Source: Fulvia fulva (lineage: Eukaryota; Ascomycota; Dothideomycetes; Mycosphaerellales; Mycosphaerellaceae). Taken from it: DNA of 64,000 bases. The DNA lies in the NCBI RefSeq assembly GCF_020509005.1, contig NC_063016.1, positions 5,642,001 to 5,706,000 on the forward strand, written 5' to 3'. The notes under the pieces were generated by a model. That model did not search any database, was not told where the DNA came from, and worked only from the letters and a program-made list of their open reading frames with translations. The position numbers and the translations under genes were made by a program. Of this stretch, positions 1-18,000 are shown in pieces; the stretch's first letter is position 1; the number at the start of each line of letters is the position of its first letter.

Positions 1-2999
1 GTAACCCTAAAGGGTATAGAGACGTAGAAGGTAAGAATAAGCGCGAGTACTATCGACCTATACTTCTTATCGAGGGACGTAGTAATAAGGCTAGTAGAGT
101 ATAGACCTAACCTTACCCTAGAGGTAGGGTTAGACTACATCTCTATTTAGATAACGAAAGCGACGGGGATAGAAGAGGAGCTTCGGGGTAAAAAGTGCCT
201 TAACTAGAAAAAAGCTCCCTAGGAGGTGATCCGGAATCTACTTAAATAGTACCTAAATAACACTAGTATCGGGGAGACGGAAGCCGAGTTAATAGTACGG
301 TAGAACAGATAATAACGACAATATAGTAGGCGGCCGAGGAATATATACTAGAACTAAGGCCCTCGAAGTACTAGAAGCCCTTCTAGACCCTAGAGTACTT
401 AGCTAAAGTTAAGAACGTAAGGAGGGTAAGGCGAAAATAGACGAAAGAGCAAAGCTAAGAAGCGTAGGACGAGTACTAGGAAGCAAGATAGGCAAAGAAG
501 GCCTAAATACGACGAGATAAGCGATAAGACTAGAGGGTAACTATAGGTCTCGCAATAGAGAAGCCGGAGTAGATATAGCGGCTTATAAAGTAGGTAAGGG
601 CCGGAGACGGGGACAGGACACTATACTTCCCCCTAATCTAGGATACGATAGGTATAATATAGATGACGCCGGAAGGGAAGGCGAAGGCGTTCGCCGACTA
701 CTTCTTTACGATATAGTTAACGGCCGACCTAACGGATATAGAGGGAACGATCTACCCGGAGCTACTCGATATATACTAGATAGTAGGCGAGGAGGAGAAA
801 AAGGAGATTATAGGAAAGTTAAAAGGCCGTAAGGCCCCGGGACCCGACGGTATCCCAAACCTCCTCCTTAAAGAATATAAAGAAGAAGTCGCCCTATACC
901 TCGCCGAACTATTTACGGCTTACCTACGTAAGGGGTACTACCTACGGTTATTTAGGCGGTCCCTTATAGTCGTCCTAAAGAAGCTATAGAAGGAAGACTA
1001 TATAAAGCTAAAGTCCTATAGGCCGATCGTACTCCTAAATATAATCGGAAAGATACTAGAGAAGGTCGTAGTAAGAAGAATTATGTAGCTCGTTAAGGAT
1101 AACAACCTACTCCTAGAGATATAGATAGGTAGTAGGAGTAAACGATCTACCCTAACGGCTATAGAGCTTATTACCGAACAGATTTATACTCTCTAGTACT
1201 ATAGACGGAATAGGGTTACATTACTATTGTCTCTTAATATCTTAGGGGTATTCGATAACGTCTCCTATAAGCGACCCCTCTATATCCTACGGTGAAAAGG
1301 AATCCCGTAGTAGGTAATAAGTTTCGTAAACTCCTTCCTTAAGGAGAGAATAATGTAGATTGTCCTTAGAAAGTATAAGGAGGGTAACCTTATATAGATA
1401 TAATAGGGGATCCCCTAGGGCTTAATACTATCCCCGATTCTCTTCTTAATCTTTATAGCGGACCTAATCCTACTACTTACCTTACTATAGACGTCGGCCT
1501 TAGGGTTCGTCGACAATACGAATATCCTAGCCTAGTTAACGACGACCGAAGAAAACTACTAGCTACTTATAGAAAGATACGAGGTATACGAGGAATAGGT
1601 ACGTCGATACGGCGCCCGTTTTACCCCGGAAAATTACTAGCTTATCTACTTTAGTAAGGTAAGAACCTACTATAATAGATAAGTAATAGTAACTATCTAG
1701 GGTTACGTTACGAAGCCCTCTCCCGAATTACGAGTCCTAGGAATCTAGCTAGACCCTAAGCTTAGCTAGAACCCCTAGATTAGGAAAGCCTAGAATAGAG
1801 TCTAGGTCAATAAGGCTATAATAACTAGACTTACAACGTTAATATAGAGAGCTACGTTTACTAAGGTAGGGATTATATATAAGACGATCGTAAAACTAGT
1901 AATACTCTATAGAGCCTAGATATAGGGGACAGGAGGAGTAGGCAAACCGATCTCGAAGCGGATAGAGGGACCTCTAAACCGGACGTAGGCCGCGAACCTT
2001 AGACGGATACTAGGAGCCTATAAGATAACGCTAACGAGAGTAGCGGAGGTAGAGACAGGGTCCCCCCTAATTAAACATTATATTAAGGGAATAAGGATCT
2101 AATACGCTAGGAAGACGGCGGATTATCTAGTATAATAAGCTATTTAGGACTCTACGGAGAAGATTGCTAGGAGGTACGACCGACTACCTAGCCTTAGGGC
2201 ACGTTAAAGCTAAAAGTAAGACGACCTATATACGTTTAAAGTCGTTAAGCGAACCTAGGAGTAGCTAGGGAGGAAGGAGGAGGAGGAAAAGGTACGGAGG
2301 AAAAAGGGTAATAAGGTAAAGACGTAAAGCCTCGTAGAGTAGGTAGCGGGCTACCTTTAGGAATAGGATTAGGAAGAGAATCCCCTACTAAATCGAGGAC
2401 CCCTAGCCTTATGCCCCTTCTAGAGACATAACTACCTACTCTACCGTGACCTAATAAGGGCCGAAGTAAGCATCGCGATATAGATTAGGTCCGAACATAT
2501 CGGGTTAAGGGCCTACCTATATAGAAGGAAAGTCCCGGACGTATAAAGCCTAGTATACTAGTGTAACTACCCGTTATAGAACCCGGAGTATATAATACTA
2601 CGGTACCTATAATAGGTAGAAGGACGAAGCTAGTAGAGAGCTAAGGTAGTAAGACGCGACTACTAGTTAATCGTAACGGACAAGCGAGACGTAAGACGGA
2701 TAGTATAGTAGATACTATAGTAGGGCTTTTTTAAATAGTTCGCGCTAGCTAGCGAGACGGAGGAGTAGATAGAGAAGAGGCGGGAGGTTAAGGGGTTATA
2801 GACAGGGTAGTGATTAGAGTAGGCCTATAACACTAGTATACTCTTAATAAGGAAAATGCGAAAGAAGACAAGGTTAAGAACGTATAGGAGAGGAGAGGGG
2901 GTTTCTACTTTATAATACGAGTTTCTTCTTTATAACTCGAAGTAGGTAGTATAGCTATATAGGCTAATAGGCTCTATAATAGTATAATAAACAATATAT
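1..2999 (+). mobile_element. RIP-degraded Tad-like LINE, ORF2 and 3' end (left end outside window)
   Basis: No frame stays open, but the plus strand aligns by eye along its length with the intact LINE ORF2 at 42979-46176. It starts inside the endonuclease domain (compare 43374 onward), passes through reverse transcriptase motifs (a relic FVDN-type active site near 1506) and the C-terminal Cys/His region near 2560, and ends in an AT-rich tail near 3000. Almost every CA and TG is now TA, as expected of RIP, which also accounts for the many stops. Several readable stretches differ from the 43-kb copy, so it is probably a related subfamily. Its 5' end lies before the window. No product is possible. 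Confidence 0.85.
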
Positions 3000-3151
3000 A
3001 TATATATATATTTTAGATAAATTAGCGGTAGACTAACGCTAAAGTATAATCGACTAATAATTATAGTTAGTATTCGTATATAGCCGTATATATAGGTTAG
3101 CGTTATTTAGCGCCTATAGATTAACCTCTACGTAAAAAATCTTAATCACGA
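3000..3151. other. Unassigned AT-rich spacer
   Basis: About 150 bp between the LINE tail and a young LINE-B insertion. It begins with a TA-repeat tract and has the TpA-rich look of RIP-treated sequence. I recognise no gene or element. Confidence 0.5.
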
Positions 3152-3165
3152 CACTACTATTAATA

Positions 3166-4101
3166 GATAGATAGATTTGTCATTCCCCTGTTCTAGGACC
3201 CTATCCGGCCTATGCAGGTATATATCTATTGTTATGTACAAAGGGAAACCCGAATAGGTGAAAACCCTTCCCGCCCCCGACTACTCCTTGTCTAGATTAG
3301 CTTTCCCTCTGAACGTACGTAGTCCATGTCACTACCCCGTTAGCCCCCGCTCCTAGCCGGTCTCGTCGCGCTGCGTCGTGTCCTCTCTTCCTGCACTGCT
3401 CCTACTAGGCGGTACTGTTCTAGCCAGCCCTTCTCTAGTATCCAGTTCGTAATGCGCCGTAGGTCTTCAGCGTTGTTAAGAAGTGCCCCGATCGTCCGGT
3501 TCCTCGCCTTTGCCATCCACTCCCCCCTTCCTAGCGACCACCTCGGACAGACGAGGAGTGCGTGCCGTACGTTCTGGGAGCGATAGCCGCAGGGGCAGCT
3601 AGTATTCGTGTATCCTGGGACCTTCCTCCATGATAGGTACCCCTGGAGGCCGATGTGTTCGCTTCGCAGTTGGGTTGCTATGCTACTCTGTGCCCTCGTA
3701 AGGCGGTAGTGGATGAGCTTCGGGGGGTGCTTGACCGCGGATTTTGTAGCTGACCATTCCTTAGGTTGTCCCGCTGGCTGAGGGCGTCCACTATGCCCTA
3801 CAACCTGGTTGTTCCACCTCTCTTTCCATAGTTGCTCTACAAACGATTTCTCACCTTCCCATTGTGTTGCTAGCTGTTCGTCCCTTGCCCGGTAGTTCGG
3901 CTCGTTTCCGGGTCGAATGCCCTTATGCGCTGGTACTGACTCGCGGGCCCTTGCGACTGCACTGGCGATGACCTTCTGTACTGGGTACTGTGCCGACTTG
4001 CCTAAGTAGGAGGTCCGTAGTCCCTGGATGTATAGGTCGATCGGCGGTATAGCGGTCTCGTGCTCAAGCATCCTCGTTGGTGTCGACTTATATGCCCCGG
4101 T
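3166..4101 (-). mobile_element. 5'-truncated LINE-B insertion (3' 0.94 kb only) with 14-bp target-site duplication
   Basis: The sequence is nearly identical to the 3' end of the full LINE-B at 31569-36099; I count about four differences. It holds the last roughly 250 codons of ORF2, including the CPCG...H...C cysteine/histidine motif, then the 3' UTR and a GATA-repeat tail. The open frame from 4104 begins with a GTG created at the insertion junction, so it is not a genuine start. The direct repeat CACTACTATTAATA flanks the element at 3152-3165 and 4102-4115. Heavy 5' truncation plus a TSD is the normal outcome of target-primed reverse transcription. Lack of RIP inside RIP-treated surroundings shows it is young. 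Confidence 0.93.
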
Positions 4102-4115
4102 CACTACTATTAATA

Positions 4116-4269
4116 CTATTATAACTCTTTGGTTAACTATTAGAATAACTAGCGCAATGATTATCTAGTAGGTCGTAGAAGGCCCTAATAGTAATAGAGA
4201 GCTTTCTCCGGGTAGAAACAATATAGTCGTAAGTAAATAGCTATAGCCGCTTAGTATATAACTTATATA
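4116..4269. other. Unassigned AT-rich spacer
   Basis: About 150 bp of TpA-rich sequence between the truncated LINE-B and the pogo-like element. It ends in the TA dinucleotide (4268-4269) used as pogo target. No gene seen. Confidence 0.5.
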
Positions 4270-5708
<1,439 letters not shown>

Positions 5709-5943
5709 TGTTAAGATGTAGCATCTCAAAGGGAGTCAACAATCAGGAAGTGATCTGGCAGCCTGAGGCATCCACGATGACTCAGCTTGTAGGGAGATAC
5801 CTTCTCTCCCCTTTAGCTTAGATAGACATCCAACACAATCAACATATTGGTTCCTGATATATTGCTGCATGCTCGTGCTATTAGTCAGTTGAAGATTGAT
5901 CTCTTACTCCACTCCGCTGCCATCCACCCGTACCTGTTCAACA
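5709..5943 (+). repeat. copia-1 5' LTR
   Basis: A 235-bp direct repeat of 11089-11323, starting TGTTAAGATGTAGC and ending CTGTTCAACA. It should carry the promoter and the start of the retroelement transcript; I cannot place a TATA box or transcript start with confidence. It keeps C, C and G at the three positions where the 3' LTR has T, T and A. Confidence 0.95.
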
Positions 5944-5958
5944 GGTTATGAGCCCGGG
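5944..5958 (+). promoter_or_regulatory. Primer-binding site matching the initiator tRNA-Met anticodon arm
   Basis: GGTTATGAGCCCGGG abuts the 5' LTR. Its first 12 bases are the reverse complement of GGGCTCATAACC, the anticodon stem-loop (CAU) of eukaryotic initiator tRNA-Met. Use of an internal tRNA fragment (half-tRNA) instead of the tRNA 3' end is established for Drosophila copia and several fungal copia elements. The RIP-treated copia-2 has the matching site at 15269. I infer the same priming mode from sequence only. Confidence 0.8.
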
Positions 5959-6391
5959 TTTGTGCAGGAATAAGAGCAACCTATATCAGTACAGGTTACT
6001 TGTATCCCTTGCTATCGTAGCAGAAAACATCTGGGAATCAGAAGTCTACCCCGTCTATCCTGTCAAGGAGCTTAGTTCGATACTAAGTGATAGGTAACCC
6101 AGACAAGGACTCTGTGCGGCTTACTTAAAGCCAATACCTTGAAGATACTCTGTAGGCAGAACTGCATCGAGATACTATCAAGAAGGACTTCAAGTAAGTC
6201 ATTTGAAGCTCTGCTAGGAGAGACAGACCTGTGTCCTAGCCCCGAGACCTCACACCGCTCCTTCTTTACTTTACCAAGCAGGCCTTGGTATCCACACCTA
6301 CGAACTTTCCCATTCTACACCAGAAGCCTCAGCAGGATCTGAGCCACCACCTTGGAACATACACACCTTGTTTCATTACATCCAATTTATT

Positions 6392-9300
6392 ATGGATTCA
6401 TACTAAGAGAAGACAGAGGAGAAGGGAGGCAAAATCCCAATTCTTGGGAGGGACAATTGGAAGAGATGGTTCAACCTTCAGAGATACAAGATGGAGAGCC
6501 AATCAGCATTCTTTGCAATTGATGACCTAATGGAAGTGTCTTTTGACAACATCAAGGGCAAGACTCTGAAACTCCAAGAAGAGGCTACAACCAAAGAGAT
6601 CCTCAATACGCCAACATGGACAAGACACAATGCAGTATGCAACTTCAGTATCCTTAGTAGGATCACAGAAGAAGATGAATTTGAGCTTGAGGGCTCATGT
6701 GAATCTGGAAGAGCTGCTGAGAAGTGGGTGTATCTCTGGAACAAGTATAGCCAGGTGCTACCAACCCATGCACATGAGCTCACAAAGCAATTTGTGACCT
6801 TTGAGATGAGTGAAGAGTTCACTATCAGATCTGCATGGACACACCTGGTTTCTCTTGGAAAAAGGATTGCTGATGTTGACCCAGAGGGTCAGCATTACAG
6901 GAAAGCTGATGTGAGGATGACCCAGCTCTTAAGCTCACTGCCACCTGACTACCATGTAGCCAGGGATACTATCATGGCTCAGCCAAAGATGGATCATGAA
7001 AGGACCTTAAAGATCCTTGAAGCTCAAGAAGCCAGGTTGGATCCCTCTAAGGCTGAGTATGGCATGGCAGCCACCTGGGTCAAGCCCTCAGGTCTAGCAA
7101 GACCACTCTCCTGCCTTCTCTGTGAGAAGGATCATCTGATCAAGGACTGCCCTAGTTTGCCTGAGGCAAGAAAGGTCCTTAGATCTCATTCCCAACCACC
7201 ATCTTCCCAGAATACAACACATGTTAAGAAGAAGAGAACTCCACCACCCACTTCAAGGAGGACACCAAGAGAGAAGTCCTCTATGGAAGAACTTAAGAAA
7301 ATGGTGAAGAAACTCAGCTCTGACATGCTGTCACTCCAGAAGAACCAGGCCCAGTCTTATACCTCTAAAGCAAAGAAGACTGGAAAAGGTTTCTCCGCCC
7401 AAGAGTCACCATGCAGCTCATCCCCAGAGACAATGTCTGATGATGATGAGTATGATGAAGTGGCTCACTCAACTGCAGAAGTCCAAGGCAAGTTCCCCTC
7501 GTCAGAGTGGTTACTTGACTCCTGTGCTTCATCCCATATGACTGACCAAAGCTGCCTCTTTAGATCTATGACTCCCTTGACAAGGAAGAAATGGATCAAA
7601 GTGGGAGGTGGGTTTTTATTGGCCACTCATATTGGGAATGCAGAGATGAGTGGGAGAGCTGGCAGAAAAGTTGTTTTGGAAGATGTCCTGCTTGTACCCA
7701 AGCTAGGAGTGAACCTGGTTTCATGGAACCAGTTTAGCAAGCAGTTTGGTGTGCAACCTCCATCATTTTCTCTTGTTTCCCCCTCTGGTGAGACTGTTGT
7801 CCAGACAAAGCTCCTTGGGGGGGTTCCATTCATTGATGAGATTTCTCCTCTCCTACAAGAACGGGCACATTACTCATCATGTGCACCACCAATGGAGAAT
7901 GCCTTTGTGACTGCTCAATCAGAGACCGACCTGAAGCAGTGGGAGCTTTGGCATAGAAGATTTGCACACTTTGGGAAGAATTTGCTCCAGAATCTTCACA
8001 AGGTAACAGACTTGAAAGAACCCATTCCTATCCCTAAGGATGGCTTTCACCAGTGCAGAGTATGCTTAATAGCAAAGATGAAGAAGTACAAAGGCAAAGT
8101 TACAGAGAGAAGACCTGAAAGACTTGCCCTTGTATCTATTGACATATGTGGCCCACTACCAATCTCAAGACTAGGATTCAAATACTGGCTTGAGATTGTT
8201 GACAACTTCTCTAGGAAGAAGTGGACCTTTCCTCTTAGGAAAAGAGAAGATGCTCCAGTTGCTCTCCAGAACTGGAAGATCAAAGCAGAGAGGAAATCAT
8301 CAGCGCAGCTGAAAGCAGTAAGACTTGACAATGCAAAAGAACTTATTGCATTAGTGAAGCAGTGGGAGAAGGATTTGGGGATTGGGCTCGAGCCGACTGA
8401 GGCATACAACTCTCTACAGAATGGACCAGTTGAGAGGTCAATACAAACCTCAGAGGACTCTATAAGGGCAATGCTTGAAGAGGCTAAAATGCCGGTTGAA
8501 TTTTGGCCTGAAGCACTAGAGGCCCAAACTTATATGAGGAACAAACTGCCAAATGGCCCAGATTACGATGGGTTCAAGGTTTCACCAGATGAGGCTTTTG
8601 ATGGTATCAAACCGACCATCAACCATTTGAAAGTTTGGGGATGCAAAGCTGTTGTCTATATGGACACAAGATCCCAACCTCAATGGGCAAGAAGTGACAA
8701 GCTAATGAATAGGGGTAAAGAAGCAGTGTTTATTGGGTATGTTGAAAACACAGCTAAAGCCTGGCTCTTTTGGGAACCAGACATGAGAGCTGTTAAACAA
8801 CACACACATGCAGACTTCTTTGAGGACCAGCCTGGAGGTGATATGGGTCTCAATGTTCCAACATTGAATCTACCAAGCAGTGCACCAGCTAGGAAGCCCT
8901 TAGGAAGGCCGAGGAAGAACGTATCCTTAGGACAATCTACCTACCATTCAGGCGTCCATCAGAGCCCCCCCGAAATAGATCAGCCAATTGAGAGCCCTAA
9001 AGTCGCTCAGCCGAGAAAGCTGTTTGTGCAACTTCCCCAGCCTCCGGAGAACGTAGGGGAATTTCAGAAAATCGATCAGCCAATTGAGAGAAGCTCCCTA
9101 GATCCCCAGGAAATAGACGTTACTAGGTCACAAGTGACGGTCCCTAAATCATCCCTTGGAAAGAGAAAGGCTGACTATGATGTTGAGGGCTATGACATGA
9201 AACAGAAAGCCCCAAGATCCATGGTCCCTAAGCCCGAACTAACCACTGAAGTGGGAGAAGCAATGGACCTCTCAGAGAACCTTGCTGCTTTTCACCAAGC

Positions 9301-11023
9301 TTTCTTTGCAGCCATGCAATCAGTGGACAGTTCAATACCATGGGATAGCGAATTCCTGGAAGAAGTTGAGGAAATGGCCTTTGCAGCAACTGTAGAAGCC
9401 ATTGCATACAAGCAAGAGGTCCCAATTCCAAAATCCTACAAGGATGCTGTGAATGACAAGAAATGGGGACATCTTTGGAAGGAAGCAATCCAAAAGGAAC
9501 TAGATGCTCTAAAGAGTAACAACACCTGGGAAAATTCTGTTCCACCAAAAGGAGCAAATCTGGTTACATCAAGATGGGTCTTTGATATTAAGAGAAGCAT
9601 TAGTGGAGCTATTGAAAAGTTCAAGGCTAGACTAGTTGCAAGGGGCTTCTCACAGAAGTTTGGTGTTGACTTTATGGAGACATTTGCACCTACAGTAAGA
9701 CAGGACACCCTTAGGGTGTTTATGGCTATTGTGTGTAAGAAGGATCTTCATCTTCACCAAGTGGATGTGAACAATGCATTCACAGAAAGCACCCTCCATG
9801 AAGACATCTTCATGTTACCACCACTAGGAGTTGAGCTTCCACCAAACATGGTGTTCAAAATCCTCAAAAGCTTGTATGGACTTAAGCAAGCAGCTAGAGA
9901 TTGGAATCAACTCTGTGTGTCAAAGCTCAGAGAGATTGGATTCACATAGTCAGAAGTGGATCCATGCCTACTTATCCATAAGAAGAGGGAGATCATAATC
10001 CTTATACATGTGGATGACATTCCAATTGCTGCACCAAAGTTGACAGATGTTCTCTGGTTCAAAAGAGAACTTGGCAAGATCTTCAAGATCAAAGATCTAG
10101 GTGAACCTGAAAAGATCCTTGGCATGAGAGTCATAAGGGACAGGAAGAGAGGAATCCTGAAACTTGACCAAGGACACTTTGTTAGGGACAGCCTAGCCAA
10201 GATGGGAATGAACCATGAGAAGGCAGCACCTACACACTCACCTATGGACAGCTATGAGGCCCTCAAACCTTCAAGCCACATAGATGAGAGGTGTGACAAG
10301 GCAGAGTACCAGAGTATTAATGGTACTTGGATGTGGCCAGCAACAATCACAAGGCCAGACATTGCTTTTGCCCTAGGAAGGATGAGCTCATTTGTGAGTG
10401 ACCCATCCACCTACCACATGAAGGCTTTGAAGAAGATCACTAGGTACCTAAGATCATACCCTGATCTAGGACTTCAGTTCTCAAAGTCTGGAAAAGGACA
10501 CCTTATTGGATACTGTGATTCTGATTATGCAATGGACAAAGCAGACAGAGTCTCAATCCTTGGGTATGTCTTCTTCCTCTGTGGGGCACCAGTTTCTTGG
10601 ATGAGCAAGAAGCAAAAGTCTGTAGCAACATCCACAATGAAGGCTGAATACATGGCTATGAATGCATGTGCGAAGCAGTCCCAATTCCTAGCTTCACTGC
10701 TAAGGGAAATGGATTGTCCAGAGTTAGTGGGAGACTGTTCCCATCAACCAAGAATCACTGGAAACCAGGAGACTGTATCAAATTTGAGACCAGTCCAATT
10801 AAGAGGTGACAATCAAGCTGCCCTCACCCTAGTGAAAGATGCACATGTTCATGACAAGTCGAAGCACATTGACATTGCCTATAACGCTGTTAGGAAACTT
10901 TGGTGGAGGAGGCTTATTGCTGTTGAGTACACCCCAACCTCTGAGATGGTTGCAGACGGGTTTACAAAACCAAAGACTGGTCCACACTTCAAGAGGTTTG
11001 TAAGCCAGCTGAACCTGTCATAA
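6392..11023 (+). pseudogene. copia-1 gag-pol polyprotein, two premature stops
   Basis: One reading frame encodes the polyprotein. The likely start is ATG 6392, followed by an in-frame TAA at 6404; the frame then stays open to a TAG at 9947-9949 and on to 11023. Numbering from Met 6491: gag about 1-300 with a zinc knuckle CLLCEKDHLIKDC near 206-219 (CX2CX3HX4C, one residue shorter than usual); protease motif DSCASSHMT near 342; GAG-pre-integrase Cys/His cluster; integrase DDE residues in SIDICGP, VRLDNAKE and NGPVERS; reverse transcriptase from about 975 with KARLVARG and, beyond the TAG, HVDDI; RNase H with KAEYMA and the terminal ADGFTKP motif. Both stops fit CAA or CAG altered at CpA, as RIP does. 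With a stop in RT the copy is probably not autonomous, unless the TAG is read through. Confidence 0.9.
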
Positions 11024-11079
11024 AAAGGTCCAAGTACTATTGACAGGAGGTGAGCAGACTGTAACCTCCCATACGAGAT

Positions 11080-11088
11080 GAGTGGGAG
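11080..11088 (+). promoter_or_regulatory. copia-1 polypurine tract
   Basis: GAGTGGGAG sits directly before the 3' LTR, where the plus-strand DNA primer is expected. It is purine-rich with a single T. Assigned by position and composition. Confidence 0.55.
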
Positions 11089-15033
<3,945 letters not shown>

Positions 15034-18000
15034 TATTAAGATATAGTATCTTAAAGGGAGTTAACAATTAGGAAGTGATCTAGTAGCCTAAGGTATCTAC
15101 GATAACTTAGCTTATAGGGAGATACCTTCTCTCCCCTCTAGCTTAGATAGACATCTAATATAATTAACACATTAGTTCCTAATATATTGCTTTATACTCG
15201 TACTATTAGTTAGTTAAAGATTGATCTCTTACTCCAATCCGCTAATATCTACCCGTACCTATTTAATAGGTTATAAGCCCGGGTTTATAAAGGAATAAGA
15301 GTAACCTATATTAGTATAGGTTACTTATATCCCTTACTATCGTAGTAGAAAATATCTAGGAATCAGAAGTCTAACCCGTCTATCCTATTAAGGAGCTTAG
15401 TTCGATACTAAGTAATAGGTAACCTAGACAAGGACTCTATACGGCTTACTTAAAGCTAATACCTTAAAGATACTCTATAGGTAGAACTGTATCGAGATAC
15501 TATTAAGAAGGACTTTAAGTAAGTCATTTGAAGCTCTACTAGAAGAGACAGACCTATGTCCTAGCCCCGAGACCTTATACCGCTCCTTCTTTACTTTCCT
15601 AAGTAGGCCTTAGTATCTATACCTACGAACTTTCCTATTCTATACTAGAAGCCTTAGCAGGATCTAAGCCACTACTTTAGAATATACACACCTTGTTTCA
15701 TCATATCTAATCTATTATAGATTTATACTAAGAGAAGATAGAGGAGAAGGGAGGCAAAATCCTAATTCTTAGGAGGGATAATTAGAAGAGATAGTTCAAC
15801 CTTTAGAGATATAAGATAGAGAGCTAATTAGCATTCTTTACAATTAATGACCTAATAGAAGTGTCTTTTAACAACATTAAGGGTAAGATTCTAAAACTCT
15901 AAGAAGAGGCTTTAACTAAAGAGATCCTTAATACGCTAATATAGACAAGACATAATATAGTATATAACTTCAGTATCCTTAGTAGGATTATAGAAGAAGA
16001 TGAATTTGAGCTTAAGAGCTTATATAAATCTAGAAGAGCTACTAAGAAGTAGGTATATCTCTAGAACAAGTATAGCTAGGTACTATTAACCTATATATAT
16101 AAGCTTATAAAGCAATTTGTGACCTTTAAGATAAGTGAAGAGTTCACTATTAGATCTGTATAGACACACCTAGTTTCTCTTAGAAAAAGGATTACTAATG
16201 TTGACCTAGAGGGTTAGTGTTATAGGAAAGCTGATATAAGGATGACCTAGCTCTTAAGCTTACTGCTACCTAACTACTATATAGCTAGGGATACTATTAT
16301 AGCTTAGCTAAAGATAGATTATAAAAGGACCTTAAAGATCCTTAAAGCTTAAGAAGCTAGGTTAGATACCTCTAATGCTAAGTTTAGTATAGTAGCCACC
16401 TAGGTCAAGCCCTTAGGTCTAGTAAGACTACTCTCCTACCTTCTCTATAAGAAGGATCATCTGATTAAGGACTGCCCTAGTCTACCTAAGGCAAGAAAGG
16501 TCCTTAGATCTTATTTCTAACTACCATCTTCCTAGAATATATTATATATTAAGAAGAAGAGAGCTCTACTACCTACTTTAAGGAGGACACTAAGAGAGAA
16601 GTCCTCTATAGAAGAACTTAAGAAAATAGTGAAGAAACTTAGCTCTAACATGCTATCGCTCTAGAAGAACTAGGCCTAGTCTTATACCTCTAAAGTAAAG
16701 AAGACTAGAAAAGGTTTTTCCGCCTAAGAGTCACGTGACTTATGTAGCTCATCCCTAGAGACAATGTCTAATAATAATAAGTATGATAAAGTGGCTTACT
16801 TAACTATAGAAGTCTAAGGCAAGTTCCCCTCGTTAGAGTAGTTACTTAACTCCTATACTTTATCCTATATAACTAACTCAAGCTACCTCTTAAGATCTAT
16901 AACTCCCTTAATAAAGAGGAAATGGATCGAAGTAGGAGGTGGGTTTTAATTAGCCACTTATATTAGGAATATAGAGATAAGTAGGAGAGCTAGTAGAAAA
17001 GTTGTTTTAGAAGATGTCCTACTTATACCTAAGCTAGGAGTAAACCTAGTTTTATAGAACTAGTTTAGTAAGTAGTTTAGTGTTCAACCTCTATTATTTT
17101 CTCTTGTTTCCCTCTCTAGTAAGACTGTTGTCTAGACAAAGCTCCTTAGGGGGGTTCTATTTATTAATAAGATTTCTCCTCTCCTATAAGAACGTGCATA
17201 TTACTTATTATATGCACTACTAATAGAGAATGCCTTTGTGACTGCTTAATTAGAGACCGACCTAAAGCAGTAGGAGCTTTAGTATAGAAGATTTGTACAC
17301 TTTAGGAAGAATTTGCTCTAGAATCTTTATAAGGTAATAGACTTAAAAGAACCTATTCCTATCCCTAAGGATAGCTTTCACCAGTGCAGAGTATGCTCAA
17401 TAGCAAAGATAAAGAAGTACAAAGGCAAAGTTATAGAGAGAAGACCTAAAAGACTTGCCCTTGTATCTATTGACATATGTGGCCCACTACCAATCTCAAG
17501 ACTAGGATTCAAATACTGGCTTAAGATTGTTAACAACTTCTCTGAAAGAAGTAGACCTTTCCTCTTAGGAAAAGAGAAGATGCTCCAGTTGCTCTCTAGA
17601 ACTAGAAGATCAAAGTAGAGAGGAAATCATTAGCGTAGCTAAAAGCAGTAAGGCTTAATAATACAAAAGAACTTATTATATTAGTGAAGTTGTAGAAGAA
17701 GGATTTCGGGATTAGGCTCGAGCCGACTACGGTATACAACTCTCTATAGAATAGACTAGTCAAGAGGTCAATATAAACCTTAGAGGACTCTATAAGGGCA
17801 ATGCTTAAAGAGGCTAAAATGCCGGTTGAATTTTGGCCTAAAGCACTAGAGGCCTAAACTTATATAAGGAACAAACTACTAAATAGCCTAGATTACGATA
17901 GGTTTAAGGTTTTACTAGATAAGGCTTTTGATAGTATCAAACCGACTATTAACTATTTGAAAGTTTAGGGATGTAAAGCTATTGTCTATATAGACACAAG

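Noticed and set aside
3340..4104. Independent 254-residue gene
   Set aside because: It is the C-terminal end of LINE-B ORF2; the apparent start is a GTG formed at the 5' truncation junction.
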